Part shown: positions 6,401-17,349 of the stretch, piece by piece
How positions within the stretch are numbered: position 1 is the first letter of the stretch
Layout: every line of letters starts with the position of its first letter
Source: an uncultured Eubacterium sp.
GTDB lineage: Bacteria > Bacillota > Clostridia > Oscillospirales > Acutalibacteraceae
Length of the DNA: 45,783 nt
Reading direction: 5' to 3'
NCBI GenBank assembly: GCA_905234995.1
Contig: CAJOJV010000008.1
Location: 1-45,783, forward strand
Notes under the pieces: model-generated
Seen by the model: the letters and a program-made list of their open reading frames with translations, nothing else
Told to the model about the DNA's origin: nothing
Databases searched by the model: none
Made by a program: the position numbers and the translations under genes

Positions 6401-7513
6401 ATGAAATTCACTTGCTCAACAAAAAAGTTAAATGAAGCGTGTAATAACGTAATGCGCGCAGTCAGCACGAAAGGAACTATTCCGACTATTGAAGGAATTC
6501 TGATTGAGTGCGGCTCTGATACCTTAAGCTTAACGGGCTATGATTTTGAATTTGGAATTAACACGATTGTTCAGGCAACCGTTGTTGAGCCGGGCGGAAT
6601 TATCATTAATGCAAGAATTCTTTGCGATATTATGAGAAAGGCTGCAACGGAAACGGTTTCCTTTGAGGTTGACGGAACCTCCGTAACTATCACCTCGGGC
6701 GCTGCTCAGTATAATATTACGGGAATTAATTCAGAGGAATATCCCGAGCTGCCAAGCGTTTCCGGAGGTTATCCCCTTTTCATTAATCAGAAAATGCTGC
6801 AGGGAATGGTTGAGCAAACGCTTTTTGCAGTTGCCGAAAGCGAAAGCAGCAAGCCCGTTCATAAAGGCTTGAAGTTTGAAATGACCTTAAATCAGCTTCG
6901 TCTTATCGGAGTTGACGGCTATCGCCTTGCAATCAGAACGGAAACAATTAAATATGACGGCGAGGATATTACCTTTATCGTGCCGAAAAAAACCGTAAGA
7001 GAGCTTATGAAAATCTGCGGCAGTGATGATGAAAAGGATATTTCAATCAGCGTCGGAAAAAGGCACATTATTTTTGAGGTTGATAATTACAGTATTATCA
7101 GCCGCCTGCTTGAGGGTGATTTTCTTGATTACCATGCAGCAGTGCCAAAAACAGCTTCAACAACGGTTCTTATTAATACAAACGACGCAATCAACTGCAT
7201 TGAAAGAACGATTCCCGTTATTGAAAATAATGCAAAGAATCCTATTCGCTGCGTATTTGATAACGATGAAATGAGAATTTCAACGGTTTCCTCTCTCGGC
7301 AGAGTTGTGGATTATACGCACGCAAATATCAGCGGCTCAAGAGTTGAAATAGGCTTTAATTCATCATATCTGCTTGATGCGCTTAAGGCTGCGGACACGG
7401 ATCAGGTTAAAATTGAGCTCAGCGGACCCGTCAGCCCCGTTAAGGTGCTTCCGCTTAACGACGAAAGCTTCCTTTTCCTCGTTCTGCCGATGAGACTTAA
7501 AAATGTTGAGTAA
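6401..7513 (+). CDS. dnaN: DNA polymerase III sliding clamp (beta subunit)
   Basis: DnaN forms the ring-shaped processivity clamp of the replicative polymerase. The 370-residue product is of normal length and has three clamp domains; it begins MKFTCSTKKLNEACNNVMRAVSTKGTIP and ends in the diagnostic LNDESFLFLVLPMRL segment that forms the partner-binding pocket. The ATG at 6401 is preceded by GGAGGAG. It lies between oriC and the S4-domain gene; a palindromic repeat follows its stop codon. Confidence 0.97.
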   Translation: MKFTCSTKKLNEACNNVMRAVSTKGTIPTIEGILIECGSDTLSLTGYDFEFGINTIVQATVVEPGGIIINARILCDIMRKAATETVSFEVDGTSVTITSGAAQYNITGINSEEYPELPSVSGGYPLFINQKMLQGMVEQTLFAVAESESSKPVHKGLKFEMTLNQLRLIGVDGYRLAIRTETIKYDGEDITFIVPKKTVRELMKICGSDDEKDISISVGKRHIIFEVDNYSIISRLLEGDFLDYHAAVPKTASTTVLINTNDAINCIERTIPVIENNAKNPIRCVFDNDEMRISTVSSLGRVVDYTHANISGSRVEIGFNSSYLLDALKAADTDQVKIELSGPVSPVKVLPLNDESFLFLVLPMRLKNVE

Positions 7514-7534
7514 TAAAGAACTTTATTATTAGAA

Positions 7535-7563
7535 TGTAGGGGGTGCCGACCTCGGCGCCCCGC
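7535..7563. repeat. GTAGGG-type palindromic repeat
   Basis: The sequence reads GTAGGGGGTGCCGA-CCT-CGGCGCCCCGC, a strong hairpin with one G-T pair. It ends ten bases before the yaaA start codon, where no clear Shine-Dalgarno is present (CGCAAAGAATACA). Confidence 0.75.
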
Positions 7564-7573
7564 AAAGAATACA

Positions 7574-7822
7574 ATGAATATCAAAGTTAAAATTGCACAA
7601 AGAAAAGAAGAAACAATTAAAATAAGCACGCCCTTTATTAAGCTGGACAGCCTTTTAAAATTTGCCGGCGCGGTTGAAACCGGAGCAATGGCGAAGGAGC
7701 TTATTCTTGACGGCAAGGTTAAGGTTAACGGCGAGGTTTGCACCGCAAGGGGCAAAAAAATCAAGGACGGCGATACCGTTTCTTTCTTTGAATATGATTA
7801 TAAAATAATTAATGAAAATTAA
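7574..7822 (+). CDS. yaaA: S4-domain RNA-binding protein YaaA/RlbA
   Basis: This 82-residue protein is essentially one S4 RNA-binding fold: [29 protein letters not shown], then VKVNGEV and [11 protein letters not shown]. It matches the small S4 protein always found between dnaN and recF in Bacillus and Clostridia, thought to act in ribosome assembly. Its 3' end overlaps the recF start by 11 bp, suggesting coupled translation. The ribosome binding site is weak. Confidence 0.92.
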   Translation: MNIKVKIAQRKEETIKISTPFIKLDSLLKFAGAVETGAMAKELILDGKVKVNGEVCTARGKKIKDGDTVSFFEYDYKIINEN

Positions 7823-8903
7823 CCGCATTGAAATTGAAAATTTCAGAAACATTGAAAGCCTTAATTTAACCTTTGACGACGTTAATATCATCTGGGGTGA
7901 AAATGCGCAGGGCAAAACTAATCTGCTTGAGGCGATTTATCTTTTCACGGGCTCAAAATCCTTTCGCGGCGCAAGAGATAAGGATTTAATTAAATTCAAT
8001 TCCGATTTTGCCCGCATAAAAATTGATTTTGAAAGCAGCGAAAGAAGCCAGAATGCAGAGCTTGTTATAAAAGAAAGGCGTGCGGCAAGGCTTAACGGGG
8101 TTAAAAAGAAATCCCCCGCCGAGCTTGGCAACGAAATCAAAGCCGTTATCTTTTCGCCCGTGCATCTTTCAATGATTAAGGACGGACCTGCCGAGCGCAG
8201 AAAATTTGTTGACGGCGCACTGTGCCAGATTAAGGCAAATTATTATTCCGTTTTAAAAAAATACAACAGAAATCTTGAGCAGCGCAATGCTGTGCTTAAG
8301 GATATTGCAGCCCACGATGAGCTTAAAAGTATGCTCTACGTGTGGGACGCCTCGCTTGCCGCAGAGGGCGCAAAAATAATTTATCAGCGCCTGAAATATA
8401 TTGAGGCAATTTTGCCCTATGCAAAGGAAATTTTCAGCGGGCTTTCCGGCGGCAAGGAAGAAATTGATATCAGGCTTATCGGCGAATTTGAATACGAGGG
8501 CTTAACTCAGAGCGAGATTGAAAGCAAATTGAAAGCCGCCCTTTCCGAAAAGCAGCATATTGATATCATTAATAAAATCACAAAAACGGGCCCGCACAGG
8601 GATGATATTGAAATTCTGATTAACGGCAAATCCGCAAGGCTTTTCGGCAGCCAGGGGCAGCAGAGAAGCTGTGTGCTTGCGCTGAAACTGGCAGAGGCAA
8701 GCCTGCTTAAAAATATGACGGAGGAAGAGCCGATTGCCCTGCTTGACGACGTTATGAGCGAGCTTGATGAAGGCAGGCAGGATTATATTTTAAACCATAT
8801 TAAGGATTGGCAGGTTTTCATCACCTGCTGCGATGCAAACACAATTCTGCGCCTGAAAGAGGGCAAAACAATTAATATTAAAGAAGGCACGGCAGTTAAT
8901 TAA
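7812..8903 (+). CDS. recF: DNA replication/repair protein RecF
   Basis: RecF is an SMC-like ATPase that, with RecO and RecR, loads RecA at gapped DNA. The 363-residue product is of standard length. It begins [21 protein letters not shown], has Walker [11 protein letters not shown], the GPHRDD motif, the ABC-type signature FGSQGQQRS and Walker [13 protein letters not shown]. The start overlaps the upstream yaaA gene by 11 bp. Two palindromic repeats separate it from remB. Confidence 0.97.
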   Translation: MKINRIEIENFRNIESLNLTFDDVNIIWGENAQGKTNLLEAIYLFTGSKSFRGARDKDLIKFNSDFARIKIDFESSERSQNAELVIKERRAARLNGVKKKSPAELGNEIKAVIFSPVHLSMIKDGPAERRKFVDGALCQIKANYYSVLKKYNRNLEQRNAVLKDIAAHDELKSMLYVWDASLAAEGAKIIYQRLKYIEAILPYAKEIFSGLSGGKEEIDIRLIGEFEYEGLTQSEIESKLKAALSEKQHIDIINKITKTGPHRDDIEILINGKSARLFGSQGQQRSCVLALKLAEASLLKNMTEEEPIALLDDVMSELDEGRQDYILNHIKDWQVFITCCDANTILRLKEGKTINIKEGTAVN

Positions 8904-8908
8904 AATAA

Positions 8909-8985
8909 ACGGGATGCCGAGGTCGTCATCCCCTACACACTACCTTTCGGCGTGATTGTAGGGGCGGTCAACCCTGACCACCCGA
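8909..8985. repeat. head-to-head pair of GTAGGG-type repeats with ACGCCGAAAGG-related spacer
   Basis: The first copy (8909-8938) is inverted and ends ATCCCCTACAC; the second (8957-8985) begins GTAGGGGCGGTCA and returns as TGACCACCC. The spacer contains CCTTTCGGCGTG, the reverse complement of the CACGCCGAAAGG spacer in the pair at 40414-40492, so the whole two-copy unit behaves as one element. It ends 12 bp before the remB start. Confidence 0.75.
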
Positions 8986-8997
8986 ACTATATGCACT

Positions 8998-9231
8998 ATG
9001 TATTTACATCTAGGCGAGAATATCACAATAACAACCGATAAAATTATTGGCATATTTGATATAGACACTTCAACGGTTAATAAGGCGACGAGGGATTATC
9101 TTTCCCTTGCCGAGAAAAATAAGAAAATCATTTACGTAAGCTATGAGCTTCCGAAAAGCTTTATTGTGACGGCGGATAAAATTTACATCAGCCCGATTAA
9201 TACGAGCACGCTTTTGAAGAGAGCAAAATAA
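8998..9231 (+). CDS. remB: extracellular matrix regulator RemB (DUF370)
   Basis: The 77-residue product (MYLHLGENITITTDKIIGIFDID...) matches the DUF370/YaaB family, found between recF and gyrB in Firmicutes; in Bacillus subtilis RemA and RemB regulate biofilm matrix genes. SFIVTADKIYISPINTSTL is the typical C-terminal part. No good Shine-Dalgarno is visible before the ATG at 8998; a palindromic repeat ends just upstream. The target here is unknown. Confidence 0.88.
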   Translation: MYLHLGENITITTDKIIGIFDIDTSTVNKATRDYLSLAEKNKKIIYVSYELPKSFIVTADKIYISPINTSTLLKRAK

Positions 9232-11214
<1,983 letters not shown>

Positions 11215-11248
11215 ACAGCGCACCTTGTAAAAGGTTAGGAGAATTTAT

Positions 11249-13738
11249 ATGGAAGAAATACGCTACGACAATCAAAGAATCGTGGATGTTGAAATCAGCA
11301 GCGAAATAAGAAAGGCGTTTTTAGATTATTCTATGAGCGTTATCGTAAGCCGTGCCCTGCCCGACGTAAGGGACGGCTTAAAGCCCGTTCACAGAAGAAT
11401 TCTTTACGCTATGTATGATAATAACCTTTATCCCGACAGACCTTACAGAAAATGTGCAACCACCGTCGGCGAAGTGCTGGGTCATTACCACCCGCACGGC
11501 GACGCTTCGGTTTACGACGCTATGGTGCGCCTTGCGCAGACCTTCTCAATGCGCCACATTCTTGTTGACGGCCACGGCAACTTCGGCTCAATAGACGGCG
11601 ACCCGCCTGCAGCTTACCGTTACACCGAAAGCAGAATGAGCAAAATCTCAATGAAGATGCTTGAGGATATCAAAAAGGATACGGTTGACTGGCTGCCGAA
11701 TTTTGACGACACCACCAAGGAGCCCGAGGTTCTGCCCGCCCGCTTCCCCAACCTGCTGGTTAACGGCAGCAGCGGTATTGCAGTTGGTATGGCAACAAAC
11801 ATTCCGCCCCATAATATGAACGAGGTTATTGAGGGAATGTGCTGCCTGATTGATAATCCTGATGCAACGCTTGAGGATTTGATGGAGCACATCAAGGGGC
11901 CGGACTTCCCCACCGCGGGAATTATTATGGGCACCAAGGGCATCAAAGAGGCTTATGCAACCGGCAGAGGCAAAATTTACGTTCGCGCACGTGCCGAAAT
12001 TATTGAGGCTAAGGGCGACAGATATAAAATCGTCGTAACCGAAATCCCATACGGCGTTAACAAGGCAAGGCTTATCACAAGAATTGCAGACCTCGTTAAG
12101 GAAAAGCGCCTTGAGGGCGTTGCCGACGTGCAGGATTATTCGGACCGCAAGGGTATGCACATTGAGGTTGTCTGCAAGCGCGACGCCAACGCGCAGGTTG
12201 TGCTCAACAATCTTTATAAAATGACGGATATGCAGGTTACCTTCGGCGCAATTCTGCTTGCGCTTGACGACGGCGTGCCGAAGGTGCTTACTCTTAAGCA
12301 AATCCTGCAGAAATACATAGCCTTCCAGAAGGATATCGTTCGCCGCAGAACTGAATTTGACCTCAAAAAGGCGCAGGAAAGAGCGCATATTTTAGAGGGT
12401 CTTGCAAGGGCGATTGATATCGTTGACGAGGTTATCGCAACCATCCGCGCAACCAAGGGCGGGCAGGCTGAGGCAAAGCTTGCCCTTATGGAAAAATTCG
12501 GCTTTGACGACCCGCAGGCGTCCGCAATCGTTGCCTTCAGGCTCGGTCAGCTGGCAGGGCTTGAGATTGAAAAGATTATGAATGAGCTGGACGATCTGCA
12601 CGCAAGAATTGCAGATTTCAAGGATATTCTTGCGCACGACGGCAGAATTGCAGAGCTCGTTAAAGAGGAAAGCCGCGCAATCGGCGCAAAATTCGGCGAC
12701 GAGAGAAGAACCGAAATCAGCGCCGTTATCGGCAGCGTTGAGGATGAGGATTTAATCCCCGTTGAGGAAAGCATTTTAACCCTTACAAATATGGGCTATA
12801 TGAAGAGAATGACGGTTGACACCTACCGCGCTCAGAACAGAGGCGGCAGGGGCATTATGGGAATGAGCCGCCGCGAGGAGGATGTTGCCAAAACGATGTT
12901 CAGCTGCTCTTCTCACGACGTGATCTTCCTCTTCACCAACACGGGCAAGGTGTTCCGCAAAAAGGCATATGAAATCCCCGCTTCATCAAGAACCGGCAAG
13001 GGTATGAACGTTGTTAACCTTTTGCCGCTTGAAAAGGGCGAAACCGTTTCCGCAATGGTTAAGATTCCCGAGGAGGAGGAGAGGCGCTACCTGTGCATGG
13101 TTACAAAGCAGGGCGTTATCAAGAGAACCGATATTGACGCTTATCAGCACATCCGCCAGAACGGAATTATTGCAATTAATCTTGACGAGGGCGACGAGCT
13201 TGCCTACGTTGAGGTAACGGACGGCAGCCGCGAGCTTATAGTGGCAACGCACGACGGTATGAGCATCTGCTTTAAGGAGAGCGACGCAAGGCTCATCGGC
13301 AGAACCGCAAGGGGCGTGCGCGCAATCACGCTTTCCGAGGGCGATTTCGTGGTAGGCTTTGCTGCCAAGCTTGAGGGGCAGACGCTTCTCACCGTTTCCG
13401 AAACGGGCTTCGGCAGAAAGAGCAGCTTTGACGATTTCCGCGTTCAGAACAGAGGCGGCAAGGGCTTAATCAACTACAAGACCGAGAAATACGGCAAGGT
13501 TGCAATGATTGCACCCGTTGCCGAGGATAACGACGTTATTATGATTACGAGCGACGGTATCGTTATCAGAACGCATATTGACCAGATTTCCACCTTCCAG
13601 CGACCGAGCAAGGGCGTTAAGGTTATGAGGGTTAACGACGGCGAAAAGATTGCAACAATCTCAATCGTTGACCGCTTTGAGGAAACGGACGACGGCGAGG
13701 GTGAAGAGCCCGAAACGCCTGAGGAGAATGAAGAATAA
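11249..13738 (+). CDS. gyrA: DNA gyrase subunit A
   Basis: GyrA cuts and rejoins DNA through an active-site tyrosine. The 829-residue product shows the N-terminal breakage-reunion domain with [10 protein letters not shown] (catalytic Tyr125) and a C-terminal domain with repeated GRG motifs ([24 protein letters not shown]) and an acidic tail. In the quinolone-determining region [12 protein letters not shown], residue 86 (Escherichia coli Ser83) is Ala, while Asp90 (E. coli 87) is kept. AGGAGA precedes the ATG at 11249; a strong terminator follows the stop. Confidence 0.98.
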   Translation: MEEIRYDNQRIVDVEISSEIRKAFLDYSMSVIVSRALPDVRDGLKPVHRRILYAMYDNNLYPDRPYRKCATTVGEVLGHYHPHGDASVYDAMVRLAQTFSMRHILVDGHGNFGSIDGDPPAAYRYTESRMSKISMKMLEDIKKDTVDWLPNFDDTTKEPEVLPARFPNLLVNGSSGIAVGMATNIPPHNMNEVIEGMCCLIDNPDATLEDLMEHIKGPDFPTAGIIMGTKGIKEAYATGRGKIYVRARAEIIEAKGDRYKIVVTEIPYGVNKARLITRIADLVKEKRLEGVADVQDYSDRKGMHIEVVCKRDANAQVVLNNLYKMTDMQVTFGAILLALDDGVPKVLTLKQILQKYIAFQKDIVRRRTEFDLKKAQERAHILEGLARAIDIVDEVIATIRATKGGQAEAKLALMEKFGFDDPQASAIVAFRLGQLAGLEIEKIMNELDDLHARIADFKDILAHDGRIAELVKEESRAIGAKFGDERRTEISAVIGSVEDEDLIPVEESILTLTNMGYMKRMTVDTYRAQNRGGRGIMGMSRREEDVAKTMFSCSSHDVIFLFTNTGKVFRKKAYEIPASSRTGKGMNVVNLLPLEKGETVSAMVKIPEEEERRYLCMVTKQGVIKRTDIDAYQHIRQNGIIAINLDEGDELAYVEVTDGSRELIVATHDGMSICFKESDARLIGRTARGVRAITLSEGDFVVGFAAKLEGQTLLTVSETGFGRKSSFDDFRVQNRGGKGLINYKTEKYGKVAMIAPVAEDNDVIMITSDGIVIRTHIDQISTFQRPSKGVKVMRVNDGEKIATISIVDRFEETDDGEGEEPETPEENEE

Positions 13739-13742
13739 CGAC

Positions 13743-13771
13743 AAAAAGGGACGCCGCCGCGTCCCTTTTTT
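13743..13771 (+). terminator. Rho-independent terminator after gyrA
   Basis: GGGACGC-CGCC-GCGTCCC followed by six T residues, flanked by A5, starts five bases after the gyrA stop. Confidence 0.9.
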
Positions 13772-13847
13772 AATGATATCGTGCTGCGCACGATGAAAAC
13801 ACCTCGTGATGATATCCGCAAGCGGATGAAATATGCCTGCGGCATAT
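13772..13847. repeat. hairpin array (linker ATGAAAT/ATGATAT), copy 1
   Basis: Four perfect hairpins follow one another: ATCGTGC-TGC-GCACGAT (13778-13794), CAC-CTC-GTG (13800-13808), ATCCGC-AA-GCGGAT (13814-13827) and ATATGCC-TGC-GGCATAT (13831-13847). Linkers are variants of ATGAAAT/ATGATAT. The same modules in the same order recur at 41667-41736. Confidence 0.85.
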
Positions 13848-13905
13848 TGCGGGCGGCACATCCGCACCTGATTATATTAAATATCTGTGACATTAATACG
13901 AATAA

Positions 13906-13950
13906 TGTTGAAAAGAATTATATTTTACGATATAATATTATATCGTAAAA
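13906..13950 (+). promoter_or_regulatory. lcp promoter with 28-bp perfect palindrome and DnaA-box-like site
   Basis: TTGAAA (13908-13913), a 17-bp spacer and TATAAT (13931-13936) form a good sigma-A promoter. A perfect 28-bp palindrome, TTTTACGATATAAT and its complement (13923-13950), covers the -10 and the start region and looks like an operator. The 9-mer TGTTGAAAA (13906-13914) is the complement of the TTTTCAACA origin boxes and covers the -35. The ribosome binding site AAAGGAGATG follows. Confidence 0.7.
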
Positions 13951-13971
13951 CACCGCAAAGGAGATGAAACG

Positions 13972-15630
13972 GTGAGCAAGCCTTATGATGTTGATGACAT
14001 TTTGCAGGAAGTGAAAAAGCGCAGAGAGGAAAACGAAGCGCAGCTTAAATCGCAGAGCGAGCCTGCAGAGGAGAAAGGCACGGATGAAAACAGCGCCCCC
14101 GAAGCCGAAGCGGCTGAGCCAAGCGCTGAGGATATTATTGAAGAAACGGCACGGGATTTTGACCCGCAGGAGCAGACCGAGGCTGCCGAAGCAGCTGATG
14201 CGCCCGACGAATACGAGGACATCAGCAGCAACGACGCAAAGCCCGCAGAGGAAAAGGCTCAGCCTCCGCAGGAATATGAGGATATCAGCAGCGGCGCGGA
14301 GAAAACCGAGGAAATCGGCGAGCCTGAAACGGAGCCGATTGACGAGCCTTCGCCCGACGGCGGCGAGGCAGAGGAGACAACTGACCTTTTTGAGCTTTCC
14401 GTTAAGGCGGAGGCTCCCGAATATGAGGAGCTTTCCTTTGCCCCCGTTAAGGTTGAGAGCAAAAAGCAGCAGAGCAAAACCTCAAAAATTCTGAAAAAAA
14501 TTATTTTCACCCTGCTTGTTTTAATTCTGGCGGCGCTTGTTGGCGCATACTTTTATATAGACCACGCGCTAAATAATGTTTCAGATAATCAGAACAGCAC
14601 TTCCCTTGAGGAATGGACGGGAATGGACGAGCTGCACGAAAGCTTTAACCCGATTTATGAGGACGAAAAAACAGACGTTGCCTCATACAAGGATATGGTT
14701 AAAAAGTGGTATTATAACGGCACGCCCGCTTCCTCAACCCACGTGCTAAACGTGCTGCTTATCGGCGAGGACACGCGCGATGATGAAATTGCAGACGATG
14801 AAACGAGGGCGGATTCCGCTATAATCGTCAGCGTGAATATCGACACGCAGGAGATTACGCTGACCTCAATCCTGCGCGATTCCTATTGCTATTACGAGGT
14901 TACGGAGGGTGACGAGAGCAGCGGCAAATTTGACAAGATTAACGCCGCAATGAGCGACGGCGGTATTGATTGCTACATCCGCGCGGTTGAGCACCTTTTC
15001 AAGATTAATATTGATAACTACGTTATCGTTAATTTCTCAAGCTTTGAGCGGATTATTGACAGCCTCGGCGGCGTTGACGTTGAGATGACCACGAAGGAAA
15101 TCAAGGAAATCAACAATAACCCCGACCGCTACGGCGACGTTTATATTGAAGGCGAGGCGGGCGTGCTGCACCTTAACGGCGAGCAGGCGCTTGCATATTG
15201 CAGAATCAGAAAAATTGATTCGGACGTTGTTCGCGGCGACAGGCAGAAAACCGTTCTGCTGCAGCTTTTTGAAAAGGCGAAAACCGCTTCAACGCTGAAG
15301 TCCGTTGAGGTCGTTAACGACCTTCTGCCCTACGTTAAGACGGGCTACGGCAAATCGGAAATCATCGGAATCGTTAAATACGCGCTCAAAAACGATTGGC
15401 TGACATATTCAACCCAAACCCACACCCTGCCGCAAAATGAAACCGCGGAGGACGGCACCGTTATCACCACCTGCAAGGGCGGCACGTATTTCGGAGCTTG
15501 GGTCTGGAAGGTGGATTACCCTCTTGCGGCGCAGGTGCTGCAGCAGAAAATCTACGGCAAAACGAGCATCACCCTTGCCGAAAAGCGCCCTGCCTTTGCA
15601 GAGCTGAGCGAAGCTAATAAATTTGCATAA
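13972..15630 (+). CDS. LCP-family cell-wall polymer ligase with long acidic cytoplasmic tail
   Basis: LCP enzymes transfer teichoic acids or other glycopolymers from undecaprenyl carriers to peptidoglycan. The 552-residue product has an acidic Glu/Ala/Pro-rich cytoplasmic region (about 1-165) with two YEDISS repeats, one membrane helix (about 176-197) and an extracellular LCP domain. Catalytic landmarks are present: TRADSAIIVSVNIDTQEITLTSILRDSY, NFSSFERIIDSLGGVDVEM, LNGEQALAYCRIRKID and VVRGDRQKTVLLQL. The start is GTG with AAAGGAGATG upstream. The N-terminal tail is unusually long and may be a phosphorylation or partner-docking region (inference). TarI and TarJ elsewhere in the window could supply a ribitol polymer substrate. 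Confidence 0.9.
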   Translation: MSKPYDVDDILQEVKKRREENEAQLKSQSEPAEEKGTDENSAPEAEAAEPSAEDIIEETARDFDPQEQTEAAEAADAPDEYEDISSNDAKPAEEKAQPPQEYEDISSGAEKTEEIGEPETEPIDEPSPDGGEAEETTDLFELSVKAEAPEYEELSFAPVKVESKKQQSKTSKILKKIIFTLLVLILAALVGAYFYIDHALNNVSDNQNSTSLEEWTGMDELHESFNPIYEDEKTDVASYKDMVKKWYYNGTPASSTHVLNVLLIGEDTRDDEIADDETRADSAIIVSVNIDTQEITLTSILRDSYCYYEVTEGDESSGKFDKINAAMSDGGIDCYIRAVEHLFKINIDNYVIVNFSSFERIIDSLGGVDVEMTTKEIKEINNNPDRYGDVYIEGEAGVLHLNGEQALAYCRIRKIDSDVVRGDRQKTVLLQLFEKAKTASTLKSVEVVNDLLPYVKTGYGKSEIIGIVKYALKNDWLTYSTQTHTLPQNETAEDGTVITTCKGGTYFGAWVWKVDYPLAAQVLQQKIYGKTSITLAEKRPAFAELSEANKFA

Positions 15631-15654
15631 ATAAATTTGAAGGGAATGAGTTAA

Positions 15655-16365
15655 ATGCCGGGAATTGTTACGGTTTCGGGCTTCGTTATCAGGATTTTAA
15701 TTGCAGTGGCGCTGGGCGTGTTTATGGGGCTTGAGCGCCAGCTCACCAACCACGTGACGGGAATTCTGACAAACGTTATCGTTTGCGTGGGCAGCTTTGC
15801 CTTCACTGCGTTTTCCTATCTCGCCTTCACTGACGGCGTTGATTTAACCCGTGTTGCGGCAGGAATAGTTTCGGGCATAGGCTTTCTCGGCGCGGGCGTT
15901 ATTCTCAGCGACGGCACCAAGGTTAAGGGGCTTACAACTGCGGCTTCAATCTGGGCTTCCTCGGCAGTGGGCATTCTTTGCTGCCTTGATAAAATCTGGT
16001 ATGCCGTTATCGTTGCGGCAACGATTGTTATCAGCCATCTGATTTTGCATCCGATTTCCGAATTCATTAATCAAACCCAGCGCTACAACAAGGAAAAGCT
16101 GAGAAATCAAGAGGCGTTTTATAAAATTTCAATCGTGTGCACGGAGGATAATGCAGACGAAATCAAAACCCACATCATGCAGTATATCAGGGATTTGGAT
16201 AACATCCTGCTGCGTAAGCTTGATATGGTCGGCACGGACAACGGCAACGAGAGAATTACCGCAGAGGTTTCCACAAAGAAGAAGGATAATGAGCTGATCG
16301 AGCGAATTATCACCCATATAGGAAAGCACGAAAATATTATTTCCACAGGATGGAAGAACATATAG
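15655..16365 (+). CDS. MgtC/SapB-family membrane protein
   Basis: The 236-residue protein has the MgtC pattern: several membrane helices at the N-terminus with LGVFMGLERQL and VAAGIVSGIGFLGAGVILSDGTKVKGLTTAASIWASSAVGILCC, the family's most conserved block, then a soluble C-terminal domain of about 85 residues that may be ACT-like. MgtC proteins are tied to magnesium limitation and phosphate or membrane homeostasis; the exact activity here is unknown. It starts 24 bp after the lcp stop, so the two genes are probably co-transcribed. Confidence 0.88.
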   Translation: MPGIVTVSGFVIRILIAVALGVFMGLERQLTNHVTGILTNVIVCVGSFAFTAFSYLAFTDGVDLTRVAAGIVSGIGFLGAGVILSDGTKVKGLTTAASIWASSAVGILCCLDKIWYAVIVAATIVISHLILHPISEFINQTQRYNKEKLRNQEAFYKISIVCTEDNADEIKTHIMQYIRDLDNILLRKLDMVGTDNGNERITAEVSTKKKDNELIERIITHIGKHENIISTGWKNI

Positions 16366-16426
16366 AGGCTCGCGAAAACGGGCATAAGCACGCCGAATAA
16401 TTATTTTGTTATACATTTGAATTATA

Positions 16427-16594
16427 AGGGACGGTCTTTGTGCCGTCCCGCTTTTTATTCCTATAATTATATAGAAACGCCTTGGGAGCATCGAATTCCC
16501 AAGGCGTTTGGCGTTTTTCGTCTTTTGCTCGGGGGCAGTACCTTTGTACAGCTCCCACTCGCAAAAAACGAAATTCTGCTACGTTTTCGTAGCC
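16427..16594. repeat. palindromic repeat and structured region between mgtC and the cystatin-like gene
   Basis: The 243-bp gap after mgtC contains a repeat of the GTAGGG family lacking its GTA (GGGACGG...CCGTCCCGC, 16428-16451) and a perfect 13-bp hairpin, AAACGCCTTGGGA with its complement around a 9-nt loop (16475-16509). A longer imperfect hairpin with GTAC-CTTT-GTAC at its tip (about 16514-16573) and GCTACG-TTTT-CGTAGC (16579-16594) follow. Lying between convergent genes, these probably end transcription from both sides. Confidence 0.65.
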
Positions 16595-16608
16595 TCTTAC
16601 ATATATTA

Positions 16609-17292
16609 TTATTCTACATTAAATTCCGAAACATTCGTGATTTCTGCGCCGCCGTCTAAACGCGAATATACGGTTACGAGCTGATACGGAATTTCATCAT
16701 CTGCAACATTCGGGTTTTCACAAAGCACAAGATAATTGAAGCCCGCAACCACCTGAGTTTGCAGATATGCAATTGGAGTAAAAGGATTAACATCAAGCGG
16801 CAGGCACGCCTTTTCAAGCGCCGCCCTTACCTCATCCGTAACCACGGGAGAAGCGGTTTCGCCCCAGCCGCCCGAAACAGGCTTATCATAGGACGGAACG
16901 GAAACGGTGCTGCCGGCAATATTTGAAACCTTTGCATTGCCCTGCAAATCCTCATAAATATAAAGGAGCGCATATCTTGATACGGCGTTTTTCTCCTTAG
17001 GCGTTTCCTTGCACAAAACGCAGTGGTTTGTGCCTGCAACGACCTGGCTCGCAAGATAAGCCACGGGTGTGTACTTAGCGTCCTTTACGCCCCTGACCGC
17101 CTTATCAAATACCTTTTGAAAATCCTTTGTGATTTCCACAGACTCGGCGCGCTGCCAGCCGCCGACAATTGCGGGCTCGTCGTAATTCGTTACGGGCTCG
17201 CCCTGATTTTTATTTCTGCCGCAGGCGGCAAAGCCCGCGCAAACCGCGGCAACAAGCGCAATACACAATATAATAATTATTGCATTTTTCAT
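16609..17292 (-). CDS. lipoprotein with two tandem cystatin (stefin)-like domains
   Basis: The 227-residue product has a signal peptide with a lipobox-like FAAC (Cys24), so it should be a membrane-anchored surface lipoprotein. Two homologous units follow. Each starts with a GGW motif (44-46 and 141-143), has a helix, and then TPVAYLASQVVAGTNHCVLC (75-94) or TPIAYLQTQVVAGFNYLVLC (172-191). QVVAG is the cystatin inhibitory-loop signature, and the Gly-rich N-terminus before it is the second edge of the papain-binding wedge in stefins. A third loop-like segment (YEDLQG, YSRLDG) follows in each. I infer a secreted inhibitor of papain-type cysteine proteases. The ATG at 17292 has AAGGTGATT upstream. 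It is a single gene convergent with mgtC. Confidence 0.8.
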   Translation of the reverse strand: MKNAIIIILCIALVAAVCAGFAACGRNKNQGEPVTNYDEPAIVGGWQRAESVEITKDFQKVFDKAVRGVKDAKYTPVAYLASQVVAGTNHCVLCKETPKEKNAVSRYALLYIYEDLQGNAKVSNIAGSTVSVPSYDKPVSGGWGETASPVVTDEVRAALEKACLPLDVNPFTPIAYLQTQVVAGFNYLVLCENPNVADDEIPYQLVTVYSRLDGGAEITNVSEFNVE

Positions 17293-17349
17293 AATAATCA
17301 CCTTATAGTTCAAGTGTCACAAAAACGCCAAAGAGTTGCAAAAAATTTA

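Noticed and set aside
11648-12388. 246-codon minus-strand frame inside gyrA
   Set aside because: Antisense shadow of gyrA, no start signals.
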